DNA of 64,000 bases, from positions 38,891,330 to 38,955,329 of the forward strand of contig NC_087062.1 in assembly GCF_963678635.1 (NCBI RefSeq). Direction: 5' to 3'. The notes beneath the pieces are model-generated. The model saw only the letters and a program-made list of their open reading frames with translations, did no database searches and was not told where the DNA came from. This stretch comes from Symsagittifera roscoffensis. Taxonomy: Eukaryota > Xenacoelomorpha > Acoela > Convolutidae. The position numbers and the translations under genes were made by a program. The first letter of the stretch is position 1, and each line of letters starts with the position of its first letter. Positions 45,801 to 53,666 of this stretch are shown here, piece after piece.

Positions 45801-48800
45801 GTGCGAGGAACTTTACGTCTATTTGGAAAATTTGATAAACCAACATGTGCTCAGAAGAACGAGACGTCGCCAATCACTTCCGCCATGGATTACGCCAAGT
45901 ACTTCAAACATCATGAAAAAACTACGAACACAAACTAGAATATACAAATTGAAACCTACAAGCCACCGGAGAAATCTCATTCTATCTCTAAATAAAATGG
46001 TGAAAGAAGCAGTAGAGGAAGATAGAGTAAATTATCAGGAAAATTTGATGTCCACTCGTAACACACATTTAATTTTCCAACACTTTAAGAGTCTGAAAAA
46101 ATCAGAAACACTCCCAAAGACTATGATCAAGGACGAAATATCTGTTTCCAAAGCCAAAGAAAAAGTGAACTTTTTGAATGAATATTTTCACTCTGTCTTT
46201 TCGCCCAAATCAAGCTTCAACCTCAGTGACATGAAGTGCGAAAACACGATATTGAGTAACTTCAGTATCTCAAAAACATATTTAAACCAAATTATAACAG
46301 AGCTGGACATAACAAAATCGCGGGGCCCAGATGGACTCCCACCAATTTTCTTCCGGCCAGAGAAATGACCGCAATTTTGCATTGCGTTTTTAAAAACATC
46401 AAGAGGGTAAGGAAAATACCAGATAAATGGAAAGTTGCGGCTGTGTCGCCTATTTACAAGAAGGGTAACAAACGACTAATGGAAAACTACCGGCCGGTGT
46501 CACTCCTAAATATCATGAGTAAACTCCTGGAAAAATGCATGTATCCGGCGCTGTATGACCATTTCATCAAATTTTTCACCAGAAGTCAGCACGGTTTTGT
46601 TAAAAATGGCTCAGTTGTTACAAACTTGTTATCTTTCTTGAAAAAATCTACGAAGCAATTGACAAGAACGCTGAAAACCATGTGATCGCATTCTATACCG
46701 ACTTCTCTAAGGCATTCGACAAGGTCCCGCACTACGAACTACTAAAGACAATAAGAAACATTGGAGTTGGAGGCTGTTTCCTTGAAATAATCGCAGACTA
46801 TCTCAGGAACAGGAAAAAATTTGTTCGTGCTGACAATTTCTCATCAGAAACTTTAGAAATTACAAGTGGCGTACCACAAGGATCGTTGATTGGTCCATTA
46901 TTCTTCTGTATCTTCATAAATGATCTTCCTGAAGTATTGAAATTTAGTGACCCATATATCTTTGCAGACGACCTAAAATTACTAGCAGTGAATGTAGACA
47001 CAAAGGACAACCAGCAGGACCTAAAAAGCGTTGAAAACTGGGTAGACAAAAACAAAATGAGTCTGGCACTGGACAAGTGATTTAAAATCGAACTTGAAGG
47101 AAATCAACACGAATTCATTCTTTGTAAAACAGCAGTGGAAAGCTCGAATGTGATAAAGGATCTAGGAATACATGTGTCCAAACATTTAACATGGACAACC
47201 CATATTGACTCAAGAATGTCGAAAGCGAATAAAACGTTCTATTGCATCCGCAGAAACTTAGAATTCAAAGTCAAAAAGCGCATAAAACTTGGTCTGTAGA
47301 AATCCTTAATACTTTCTGTTCTATCGTATGGTCTAATTATTTGCAATATCTCAAGAAGCGACTTGGGGAGATTAGAAAGGTTCCATAAGAAAGTCTTAAA
47401 ATGGATCACGGGAAACGATTCTGACTATACAGAGCAGCTGAGATTTATAAACATCCTGCCTTTGGCGTTGTTTCTCCAGCTGAACGAGTTACTGATGATG
47501 GCAAAATTCTTGCATCAAGAAAACGATCACATTAGGCTCCCGGCAAAAATTGAACATCCAGGAAGAATGAAAGAAATTTTCAACCTAAACAAGACCAGAA
47601 CTGAAAAAGCTAGAGGAGAGTATACATTCAGGACGTGCCGTCTAATAAACCGACTAAATCAGAAAATTTAATTTCGAGAAATGCGAGGCTTAAAGCGAAG
47701 ATTGATACAGATGATGTGGAAGTTTTTCGACGATCAATTCTCAGAACAAAACAAGTGCACATGGGTCCTCTTCTGTGACTGCAACATGCGCCGAAATAAC
47801 TGGAAAAATTTTGAGAACTTTGGGGATATCATCCCATCAGTATCCTACTGAAAATTCACAACAACAACAACAACAATTAGGGGGGACGCACCCCTCTTCA
47901 GGGATTTGATCCCCTGCCGACCCAAAGGGTCCCCGCTTTGGTACTTTTTAGGAAATCCATTTTTGACCAACCGACCCTAAAGTTTTTCTAAAGGCACCTC
48001 TGGCGCCAATATATACTATTTTTTGAGGGGGAGCGAGTCAAAATTTTCCAAAAAGTGCCCAAAAACGGCTTTTTTGACCTGTTTTTTCAAAAATTTGCCT
48101 GCGGCGCACAAAATTTGGCCAAAACAGCGTCTTTTTAGTGTTGTAGGAGACCTCGGAAAATCAATTTGGTCGACCTAAAAAAAAGGTCGTCAAAATTTTC
48201 GAATTTTTTTTTGAAAACCCGCCCCCCAAACCCGCAAATCATTAAAAAAAAATGATTTGCTGTTAAATTGAGCACCAATAAATTGTGTTATCAATGGCAA
48301 TTGACAATGAGATTCCAAAAGTTGGTGATATAGAAACCTCTGAGCAGCTAGATGATATTAACGCTAAAATCACTTAAAAGTGCCCTAAAGGACGCAACTT
48401 TTGGCTTGCTCATGTACTCAGCTCTTTCTCTGTCCTTTACATTTCGACTGATTATTGCATGCTCACAGGAAATTAATATCAGTATCTTTTTTATACTGTA
48501 GGTTGGGACCCACTTTGTGCGCTTCTACAACGACGGACTGCAGCCCTGGAACGCCAACAGGAAGTCCTACAAGTTGAGGAAGCTAGGCAACGTGACTGGA
48601 CTGCAGTCGGAGGAGGGGCTGGCTACTCTGGCCAGTTTGTTCGCCGCCAAGCACAAATATCTTTACAAGCCGGCCCTGCTCTACTGTTAGCATAACACCA
48701 ATCCATTATGAAATCACTCAATTTTTAAAAAATCTCGTGTAGTTTCGGCAAAAAATGGTTGGGAATTTGTTTCGTGCTTAAACTATATTGAATATCGCAA

Positions 48801-50370
48801 GCCAACAAGCCAACTAGGTTTAAGGAAACTCAAATAATGAATCGATGAAGTAAATTAGGTATATATAAAATGTGTGTTATCATTTATTATTTTGATTCAC
48901 TCCCTGAAAGTATTCAAATAATTATTTTCATGGATCTGACAAAAAAGTGTTTTTTTTTCATTGATACCTGTGGTAGAACATTTTGTGCTCCCCACACAAT
49001 AATTGGAATCTTTTGTTCCATTTATTTCTTCTAGTCAAAATGCATACTTGTTATCATTTAGATGTTGCCTGCATGTCTTCTGTGATGGACTTCCGTGAAC
49101 TCTACGATCACATCCAGGGACTAGAACCAGATCCAGACATGCGATGGCGACTGGTGTACAGAGTGAAAAGATCTCTGGACTGTGACCAGGTGGGCGGCTA
49201 CGGCAAAGACCAGTGCTACCTGGCAGGGGCCGTGAAGATATTACTCAACAGGAAACTGATCAACTTCAATCTCCTCTTCACCGGGAAGCTATGCTACGAT
49301 GAGGTGGACAAGGTCAAAAGGATCATCAGGAAAGACGGCTGCTTGAAGCCTCCATACTTTAGGTCAGTACATTATTCAGGGATACCCTATTTATGACATT
49401 CATTTCATCGTAATTATGGCCGATCTAATAGGCCATCGACCGAAGTTCAAGCGGAAAAAGTGCAGTCCGATAGAATATTGATGTTTTGAGTGTAAAGAGC
49501 AGGTAATTTAAAAACTAGTTTTGAATAGAGAGCTTGGAAACCCGAAATCACTGGCCTTGGAAAAATCAAAAACACTGAAATTGTACGAAGTTACACGAAC
49601 TAGATATAGTTGTTCAGAAAAACAGACATGATGTTCCTATACAATTTGTTTTTAGCGACATGTCATCATATTACAAGCATCTAGACACGACTTTCCAGCT
49701 GAATTCCTTGGCAGAGTGTTTTCCTGGTTTCCTCCAGTGTCCCAATATCAGGTGTCCGGCAGTCATATCTTCGGACTACAACCCGGAACCACTCGAGTTC
49801 CTTCCCCTCTCGAAGGAGCGGAGAGATAAATTAAACGCCGATCATCTAGAAGCAGAAAAATCAAAGCAACTTCACGCTAGACAAACAGAAAAAAGTACAG
49901 ATAATGTTGAGAATAAAGTCAACTCTGAGCAGAAAAGTTTATCCGTTTTGGGTAGCAAAGAAGGCAGCAAAAAAGACGGAAGCTCATATAAAGCAAAAGC
50001 TAACTGTGAATTTAAAAACGAAATTTATAACATCGGAGAAGCAACGCCTACTAGCACGATGAATCAAAACACAGCCATGGCTTTTAAAGAACTACTACAT
50101 GACCCCCAAAATTTGACATATATGATGTCAAGTAGAATATCAAAAAGACTCGATGAACCTATCTTGTTGTCGAAGAGGAGAGCGCGGAAATCAGCAAATC
50201 TTCCTACAATCCCTTCGATGGATTCCAACTCTTCAAGCAGCAAAGAAAACACGGATAAGAAGTTTTTTGAGCGGCCGAAACGGAGTTTCAGGCTGAGAAA
50301 CGAAAAACCTGCTCTCAGCTCGGCGAAGATTATCAGTGTGAATGATTTGAGGTCAAAACTTGACAACTAA
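35501..50370 (+). CDS. MATCAP: MATCAP-type tubulin tyrosine carboxypeptidase (7 exons)
   Basis: Coding exons are 35501-35633, 41140-41250, 41541-41748, 43776-43902, 48502-48685, 49062-49362 and 49656-50370. They give 1,779 nt, 592 residues plus TAA, with all phases matching. The family (KIAA0895/KIAA0895L, DUF1704) comprises zinc metalloproteases that remove the C-terminal tyrosine from alpha-tubulin on microtubules. The zinc site is visible as HEVGTH (residues 192-197, HExxxH) and a downstream EEGLA (230-234) that probably gives the third ligand. The order of blocks (RTEGIMALAHHE, QPWNANRKSY, SEEGLATL, PALLYYVACMSSVMDFREL, AKR-like VKRS, GYGKDQCYLAGAVKIL) follows the vertebrate protein. The C-terminal 190 residues are Ser/Lys-rich and not conserved. 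Whether it equals MATCAP1 or MATCAP2 cannot be said; it may predate their split. Confidence 0.92.
35714..36008. mobile_element. MITE-like element related to the 1121 element
   Basis: Begins GGACGGATCTGGGATATCC and ends TCCTCCTAAATCCGCTCCC, the same CGGATYTAGG-type inverted ends as at 1121-1529. The interior is different. I could not find a target duplication. It lies in MATCAP intron 1. Confidence 0.6.
36009..37140. repeat. Dispersed and degenerate repeats in MATCAP intron 1
   Basis: At 36030-36170 and again at 36490-36600 the words AACCGGTTA, GCACAGAATGTTCCGA and GTGGTGTGAT appear; the reverse complement of this set is in every unit of the 9723-20083 array (GGTCGGAACATTCTGTGG, AACCGGTTATC). 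At about 36740-37140 a ~195-bp module recurs twice (TTTTCCCATT, CGCTCGCTT, GAGAAAACTTTTTNATTCAT, TTTTTTGTAGT). Confidence 0.6.
37141..39770. other. MATCAP intron 1, middle
   Basis: AT-rich with long T and A runs and no recognised gene. 37690-37740 shares GTCGGAGCATTCA and GCCCTGATATACGA with 5060-5100. Frames such as 38343-38615 have no domain. Confidence 0.4.
39771..39850. repeat. (TA)n(TG)n microsatellite
   Basis: About 50 bp of alternating TA followed directly by about 25 bp of TG. Followed at 39851-39870 by a degenerate GATTA-hairpin family member (GCAATTAGCAAGCGTTATCAA). Confidence 0.95.
39975..40080 (+). repeat. tRNA-like SINE remnant in MATCAP intron 1
   Basis: AACTTAGCCTGGAGTTAACG resembles an A box and ATGGGTTCGAGTTTGACC a B box, about 45 bases apart; the tail CGACCTGTTTTTTGTCTC resembles sequence after other B boxes here (53283 onward). 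Not a working tRNA. Confidence 0.45.
40928..40962. repeat. Perfect 13-bp hairpin
   Basis: GTCATCCGAGGCC and GGCCTCGGATGAC are exact reverse complements separated by nine bases. In AT-rich intron DNA this GC-rich stem stands out. It is 177 bp upstream of MATCAP exon 2. No related copy was noticed in the window. Confidence 0.9.
41140..41250 (+). CDS. MATCAP: MATCAP exon 2
   Basis: Acceptor TGTTTTCAG to donor GTAAAT. Encodes GPDSSELLAQKENFLNHG-LPNFSQLEKKKY, resembling the start of the DUF1704 domain where a Phe-x-Pro-x-Phe segment lies. In phase on both sides. Confidence 0.82.
41541..41748 (+). CDS. MATCAP: MATCAP exon 3
   Basis: Acceptor TGTTTCCAG to donor GTAAAA. Encodes the helical segment FELFNLARRILETVRENF, YGPIIDKAQASRTIRGYL and KVAWSQDITS, the strand preceding the catalytic domain's central sheet. 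Ends in phase 2; C from exon 4 completes a Ser codon. Confidence 0.88.
42017..42022 (-). promoter_or_regulatory. Poly(A) signal of DNAJC12
   Basis: AATAAA on the minus strand, 18 bases after the stop codon, a compact 3' UTR. Confidence 0.7.
42040..42443 (-). CDS. DNAJC12: DNAJC12 exon 2
   Basis: 404 nt from the acceptor AAGCTTAG to TAA. Holds nearly the whole J domain after its first turn, the HPD tripeptide and the conserved C-terminal RFRNYEI. No frameshift or stop inside. Confidence 0.94.
42040..43142 (-). CDS. DNAJC12: DNAJC12 homologue nested in a MATCAP intron (2 exons)
   Basis: On the minus strand: exon 1 is 43142-43103 (ATG, 13 codons and one base, donor GTAAGC) and exon 2 is 42443-42040 (acceptor AAGCTTAG, stop TAA). 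Together 444 nt, 147 residues. It encodes a J domain with the HPD motif (residues 36-38, HHPDK), the family's ILG-(x)n-EQIQAEY start, EILT-like AKSILTDKQKRQAYDSW, then MPFSDWL (human MPFQQW), and ends RFRNYEI, the same C-terminal signature as human DNAJC12 (KFRNYEI). DNAJC12 is a cytosolic Hsp70 co-chaperone known for aromatic amino acid hydroxylases. It is shorter than the human 198 residues because the middle linker is reduced. AATAAA on the minus strand at 42022-42017 lies 18 bases past the stop. A MITE sits in its intron. Confidence 0.93.
42483..42776. mobile_element. MITE, 5'-truncated, in the DNAJC12 intron
   Basis: Same family as 1121-1529: GCCACCAATATATACTAATTTTG, GTCGACCTAAAAAAGGTCGAC palindrome at about 42695-42716, CCCTCGAGAAAATCCTAGATCCGCCC end. 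The left end with its TIR is missing or decayed. Confidence 0.75.
43103..43142 (-). CDS. DNAJC12: DNAJC12 exon 1 (40 nt)
   Basis: ATG through CTTG before GTAAGC. Encodes a short lead ending CLYAIL-G, equal to the YxLLG start of J domains; the one-base overhang joins GT of exon 2 to give Gly. Too short to be found as an ORF. Confidence 0.85.
43143..43775. other. Upstream of DNAJC12 / rest of MATCAP intron 3
   Basis: About 630 bp with no recognised exon. It must contain the DNAJC12 promoter and the branch site for MATCAP exon 4. No element I can name. Confidence 0.4.
43776..43902 (+). CDS. MATCAP: MATCAP exon 4 (first half of zinc motif)
   Basis: Acceptor TTTCAG to donor GTGAAA. Encodes AVMITRGPVYQPEKRTYTM-IKDDPTMPYLRTEGIMALAHHE and stops exactly after the catalytic Glu of the HExxxH motif, in phase 0. 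Confidence 0.92.
44011..44024 (+). mobile_element. Left end of a MITE split by the LINE
   Basis: AGGGGCGAATTTAG matches the first bases of the 1121-1529 MITE with one change. The rest of the same family resumes at 47877, after the LINE, with TTAGGGGGGACGC. The shared TTAG at the two breaks may be the LINE's target duplication. Confidence 0.55.
44094..44981 (+). pseudogene. LINE ORF1: PHD-like finger and coiled coil
   Basis: Starts around CKTC at 44094-44105, then LCILQC, a His in HIESTC and LCDTC, arranged like a PHD/C4HC3 zinc finger, with a one-base frameshift between the first and second halves (near 44164). A Glu/Lys-rich coiled coil follows (MNEKIEKESEGIQ... to ENWKK), a second frameshift near 44460, then a basic RNA-binding-like tail (LVLAKSFEKRDELRDEK..., LCLKRRRELLDERVPK). 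PHD-bearing ORF1 proteins are known in several animal LINE clades. Confidence 0.7.
44998..47670 (+). pseudogene. LINE ORF2: endonuclease and reverse transcriptase
   Basis: Endonuclease motifs in order: LQMNVRSL, CLCETCLNE, IYRSERQT, ICGDVNFPNANWID and CSDHKAI (about 45000-45655, two frameshifts). Reverse transcriptase from 45640: SRGPDGLPPIFF, then a frameshift, WKVAAVSPIYKKGNK and ENYRPVSLLNIMSKLLEK, another frameshift, YTDFSKAFDKVPH, SGVPQGSLIGPLFF-FINDLP, and the catalytic FADDLKLL near 46960. Stops at 47078-47080 and 47297-47299 precede the C-terminal segment (LSYGLIICNISR, FHKKVLKWITG). At least four breaks make it inactive. Confidence 0.88.
47877..48240 (+). mobile_element. Right part of the MITE split by the LINE
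   Basis: Resumes the 1121-type sequence at TTAGGGGG, continuing through ATCCCCTGCCGACCCAAAGG, GGCGCCAATATATACT, the GTCGACCTAAAAAAAAGGTCGTC palindrome and AAAACCCGCCCCCC. The right end is diverged, so its last base is uncertain. Confidence 0.75.
48241..48501. other. End of MATCAP intron 4
   Basis: No coding feature; a tiny frame from 48293 has no known match. Ends in the acceptor of exon 5. Confidence 0.4.
48502..48685 (+). CDS. MATCAP: MATCAP exon 5 (second half of zinc motif)
   Basis: Acceptor ATACTGTAG to donor GTTAGC. Starts VGTHFVRFYNDGLQPW, completing HEVGTH, and includes SEEGLATLASLFAAKHKYLYKPALL. Phase 1 at the end: T joins AT of exon 6 to give Tyr-Val, which fits the human ALLYYTVYM. 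Confidence 0.92.
49062..49362 (+). CDS. MATCAP: MATCAP exon 6
   Basis: I placed the acceptor at ATCATTTAG (49053-49061) because the join then reads PALLYYVACMSS, as in the human family; an acceptor 27 bp upstream (CTTCTAG) would also keep frame and add nine residues. Encodes DFRELYDHIQGL, DMRWRLVYRVKRSL, YGKDQCYLAGAVKIL and the YDEVDKVKRI helix. Donor GTCAGT. Confidence 0.88.
49656..50370 (+). CDS. MATCAP: MATCAP exon 7 and stop
   Basis: Acceptor GTTTTTAG. Begins SDMSSYYKHLDTTFQLNSL, the end of the catalytic domain, then about 190 residues of Lys/Ser/Glu-rich, probably disordered tail with a basic cluster (SKRRARKSANLP and ERPKRSFRLR) and the stop TAA at 50368-50370. The nearest AATAAA is at 50991-50996, inside a SINE. 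Confidence 0.9.
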
Positions 50371-50984
50371 ATGCAAAATACTACTGTTCATTAATCTTAA
50401 TTGTAGCTGACCTTTTAAATTTTTGGTTGGAGTAATTTATTTAAAATGAGTTTGAATGTCTTAGATTTAGATTTTCTCTGTTGGGTTTCAAAATAGAGTG
50501 TTTGCTCAAGCTGGTAAGAACCGGACTAGAATTTTGAATTATGTTAAGTTGCCCTCTCCTATGAACTGCTGGGGGAATTAGTTGGTAGATGCAAAATTTT
50601 GTATATGCTTAACTATTGAATTAGTCTTTTATAGGGGGGTTGCATACTAGGTACCATGGGGTAGGGGGTGTTTGAATAGTTAACCACATCCGAATTTTTA
50701 AATGCCGCTTCTTTGTCCTATCACTCTCCAGAGTTTGAGGGAACCTTGAATTCTGGCGTTTTTTCTACCCTAACTCATTTGCCTCAACAAACGTCGTACA
50801 GAATTGAGTATCATAATGAAGCCGTTTCTGCCATCATTTGAAAGGCATACAAAACTGCGTGTCTTGGATAAACAGTTCGTAGTTTCATTATTCATTTTTT
50901 ATCGGCTATTGATACACGTGTCATTTTAAGTTTTTACACTTGCAAGCGTAGTGCAATAGTGTGAATCTATTTTTTACCAATCGA
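50371..50984. other. Downstream of MATCAP
   Basis: Probable 3' UTR and flank. Contains a GGGGTAGGGGG-like tract near 50635-50670. No gene seen. Confidence 0.4.
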
Positions 50985-51335
50985 TCCGCAAATAAAAGTG
51001 CTCATTCGGATAATTTTTTGCTATAATCCCGATCTGTAGCATTGCAAATTTCAACGCATATGTTCTCAGCTTTATTGGTGACTAGAGTTTGCCGACCGTC
51101 AAGAGAACAGATGGAAGGATGTGACTCCGAATCTACTGGTCGGAGGTTCAATGCGGCACTTAGCACTAGTTTCATTTGTATTTTGTGGTTTTTTTATGCA
51201 TACCATTGGCAATTTATCAGTTTCTTTATTTGTGACTAGTGTTAACTAACTTTTAGGGGTTTCATGGCGTAGATGCGAGAACTTGAGAACTCTAAACCAG
51301 AAATCGGAGGTTCGAATCGGAAACTTTGCAAAAAG
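50985..51335 (+). repeat. tRNA-derived SINE, two heads in tandem
   Basis: Same family as 5570-5830: CAAATAAAAGTGCTC, GCTATAATCCCGATCTGTAG, CAGCTTTATTGGTGACTAG, then two tRNA-like heads ending GGTCGGAGGTTCAATGC (about 51133-51150) and ATCGGAGGTTCGAATCGG (about 51301-51318). The B boxes are clear; the A boxes are weak. Confidence 0.65.
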
Positions 51336-53660
51336 TTTATCTTTCAATGGGTCAAAATTTTTGCGACTTCGTATTACCTCTAAAATAGTTGCCTTCATGG
51401 CCCATAATTACCCTTGTGAGTGCTAGACTTTTTGCCCATAAATAACTTTATTCACAGGATGACTGTCGGTAGTCATCTCTCTCAATCTGTATTTTCTTCA
51501 GCTAACTAAAACATTTTACGCATGTATTTTTTAAAGTGCCCGTTCTATTCGAAATTTGTTTTGTGTGTTAGTTCAAAATTTAACGACCCCGATTTCAGTA
51601 TATCAGTTTTTTATCTTTATTTAACCTAAAATGTTTCGGCTATCAAAATATTGGCTTAGCAGCTTTTTTGGGTCGTTTTACGAGTCAACAAAACTTCATC
51701 TTAGGATTTTGAGGGGTTTAAAAAGCATCTATATTTTAAATTAATTGAATTTAAAAAATTTAGGCGCTTGCTGGCTTAAAAAGTGTCGGCCTTATTAACA
51801 TTTTGCAAAATTTGTTTCGATGCATAATAAAAACAATCAATTATGTTATTTTTAGGCCATTTTTCTTGAAAGAAATTTTCATCAACGATAAAATCAAGAA
51901 AGATAAAAAAATTTTGGTACGTAAACTTTTTCGATTTTTTTCAAAAACAATTTTCAATTTTTTCTGCAGCTTACATCTCAGTTTTTTGTCGGATATTTTA
52001 CCATGCTATGTATGTTTTGTATCGTTATGGTTGAGAAGATTTTTCCATTTATCCTTTTTTCTTTTACCTTCTCCTATTTTTCCCATTTTCCTTCACGCAT
52101 ACTCGTATTGAGTTCCATGAAATTTTTTCAATTTCTAAAAAAATGATTGCAAAAACTGTACGGCTAATTTTTTTTCTACACTCGCAATTAACAAGCTTTC
52201 TCAAATCAGTATTGATTTTTTCAGGTTACAACTTGCTTAATCAAATCAGTTGAATTATCTGATAGCTTGAATTATTAAAATTCAAACTTTTAAGTTTCTT
52301 CGGTGCACTTTGTCTAGCGCTAACTACTACGACTGAGACGTCTATAGCCAATTGTTCTAATCTGGCCATGACCTGTTTTTGCATATAGCAAGAGTTCTGT
52401 TGCAAAAAAGGTGCCGGCCTTTTGTTTGTCTGCCTTTGTTTTTTCGGCTTAGTTGCTACAACACAACTTTTTTTGTGCAATAAAACATTTTCAGTGTTAT
52501 TGTAAATAATCGTGCTATTCAAAATTAGTTTTATATTTCGATTGTAAGTTAAGATATTCTGACTTAAGTATAGCATTTTTTTCTTTTTTGTCAACTTAAA
52601 ATGTTTCGGCTGATTTCCTTTGCGATATACAAGGGTATTGCAATCAGGTACTAGATTTTTTTCCCGTAAACAACTCTGTCCACAGGATGATCTCCAATTT
52701 CAAGATCTCCCTTTTCAGCACGTTGAACCTTTAACAACTCGAAGTATTATGCTTAGAGTTAATGCGTTACTGGATCCACAGATAAAAATTTCATGTGTAA
52801 ATTATTATTTTTGGAAGCTTAATTGATTTCACTTCAATTTTTGTCGGCCTGTTTGCCTGGTGTTATTAAAACTTTTATTCAATTGAACATTAAGGTCAAT
52901 TAGAAGAAAGTAACACGAGAAAAGGATTTGTCCTACACGTTTTTACCACGTTTTTTATTACACGCATAAGCTTTGAAAAAAAAAGTTAAAAGTTTTTTTA
53001 ATTTATTTTCAATTTTCTTTCGAATGTATGGTTTTTGAGTGTAATTTCAATTTCAGCCAACCATTCGGCGCATGTATAAAACAACAAAAGCTTGTGGTCC
53101 GAATCCGACATGCACCTGTTTTTTGCAAACTTGACTTTATTTTGCTTTTTCGGGCGATCGCCCATCTGCCTGTTTTTGTCGTCTTGATTCCCATTGCACA
53201 ATTTTTTGAGGTTTCAGCATTTCTTCCAATTTAATAAAGCAGCCATGCTTGAGACGACAGAATCCAGGAGTTCGATTTCAGTCGGGACTTGTTTCTTTAC
53301 AAATTGAAAACTTTCGGCTATTTTAGACTTTTTTGTCTGCTTCTATTTGCTGACTTAGTTCCCACAGAAAGGAGTTTTTTGAAGTTTTTTAGAATTTTGG
53401 AAATTTTTTGTAAAATTATTTATATATTTTTACTTTTGACCTTAATTCAATTTGACAAAAAGTCATTTAAAAAATAAAAACCGCCTTAAACTTTTAGGAC
53501 AAAATTGGATACGAACGAGAAACAAATAGCAATAGAAGGATGAAAACCCCGACTAACTACAAACATACGCTTTTTTATTCTAAATATGAAATAGCGTTAC
53601 TATGAACAGAGTTTATTTGGCTCATTACACAGCGAGCTAGCGATTAGAATAATGTTTATA
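51336..53660. other. Gene-poor repeat-rich DNA
   Basis: No gene recognised. Two GATTA-hairpin relatives: CGCAATTAACAAGCTTTCTCAA at about 52185 and TTGCGATATACAAGGGTATTGCAA at about 52619. A tRNA-like B box (GGAGTTCGATTTCAGTC, about 53268-53284) follows AAGCAGCCATGCTTGAGACG. Frames here such as 51803-52111 are AT-rich and domain-free. Confidence 0.45.
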
Positions 53661-53666
53661 GTTTTT

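Larger units (their letters stand above)
44025..47876 (+). mobile_element. Decayed Jockey/CR1-type LINE, nearly full length
   Basis: About 3.85 kb with both ORFs recognisable and a (CAA)n tail at 47858-47876. ORF1 has a PHD-like Cys/His cluster and a coiled coil; ORF2 has endonuclease and reverse transcriptase. Several frameshifts and stops break both. It lies in the sense direction in MATCAP intron 4, between the two exons that encode the halves of the zinc motif. The clade within Jockey/CR1/L2 is not resolved. Confidence 0.85.

Noticed and set aside
49035-49061. Acceptor CTTCTAG for MATCAP exon 6, adding nine residues
   Set aside because: It keeps the frame but breaks the conserved ALLYY-V junction; the ATTTAG site restores it.
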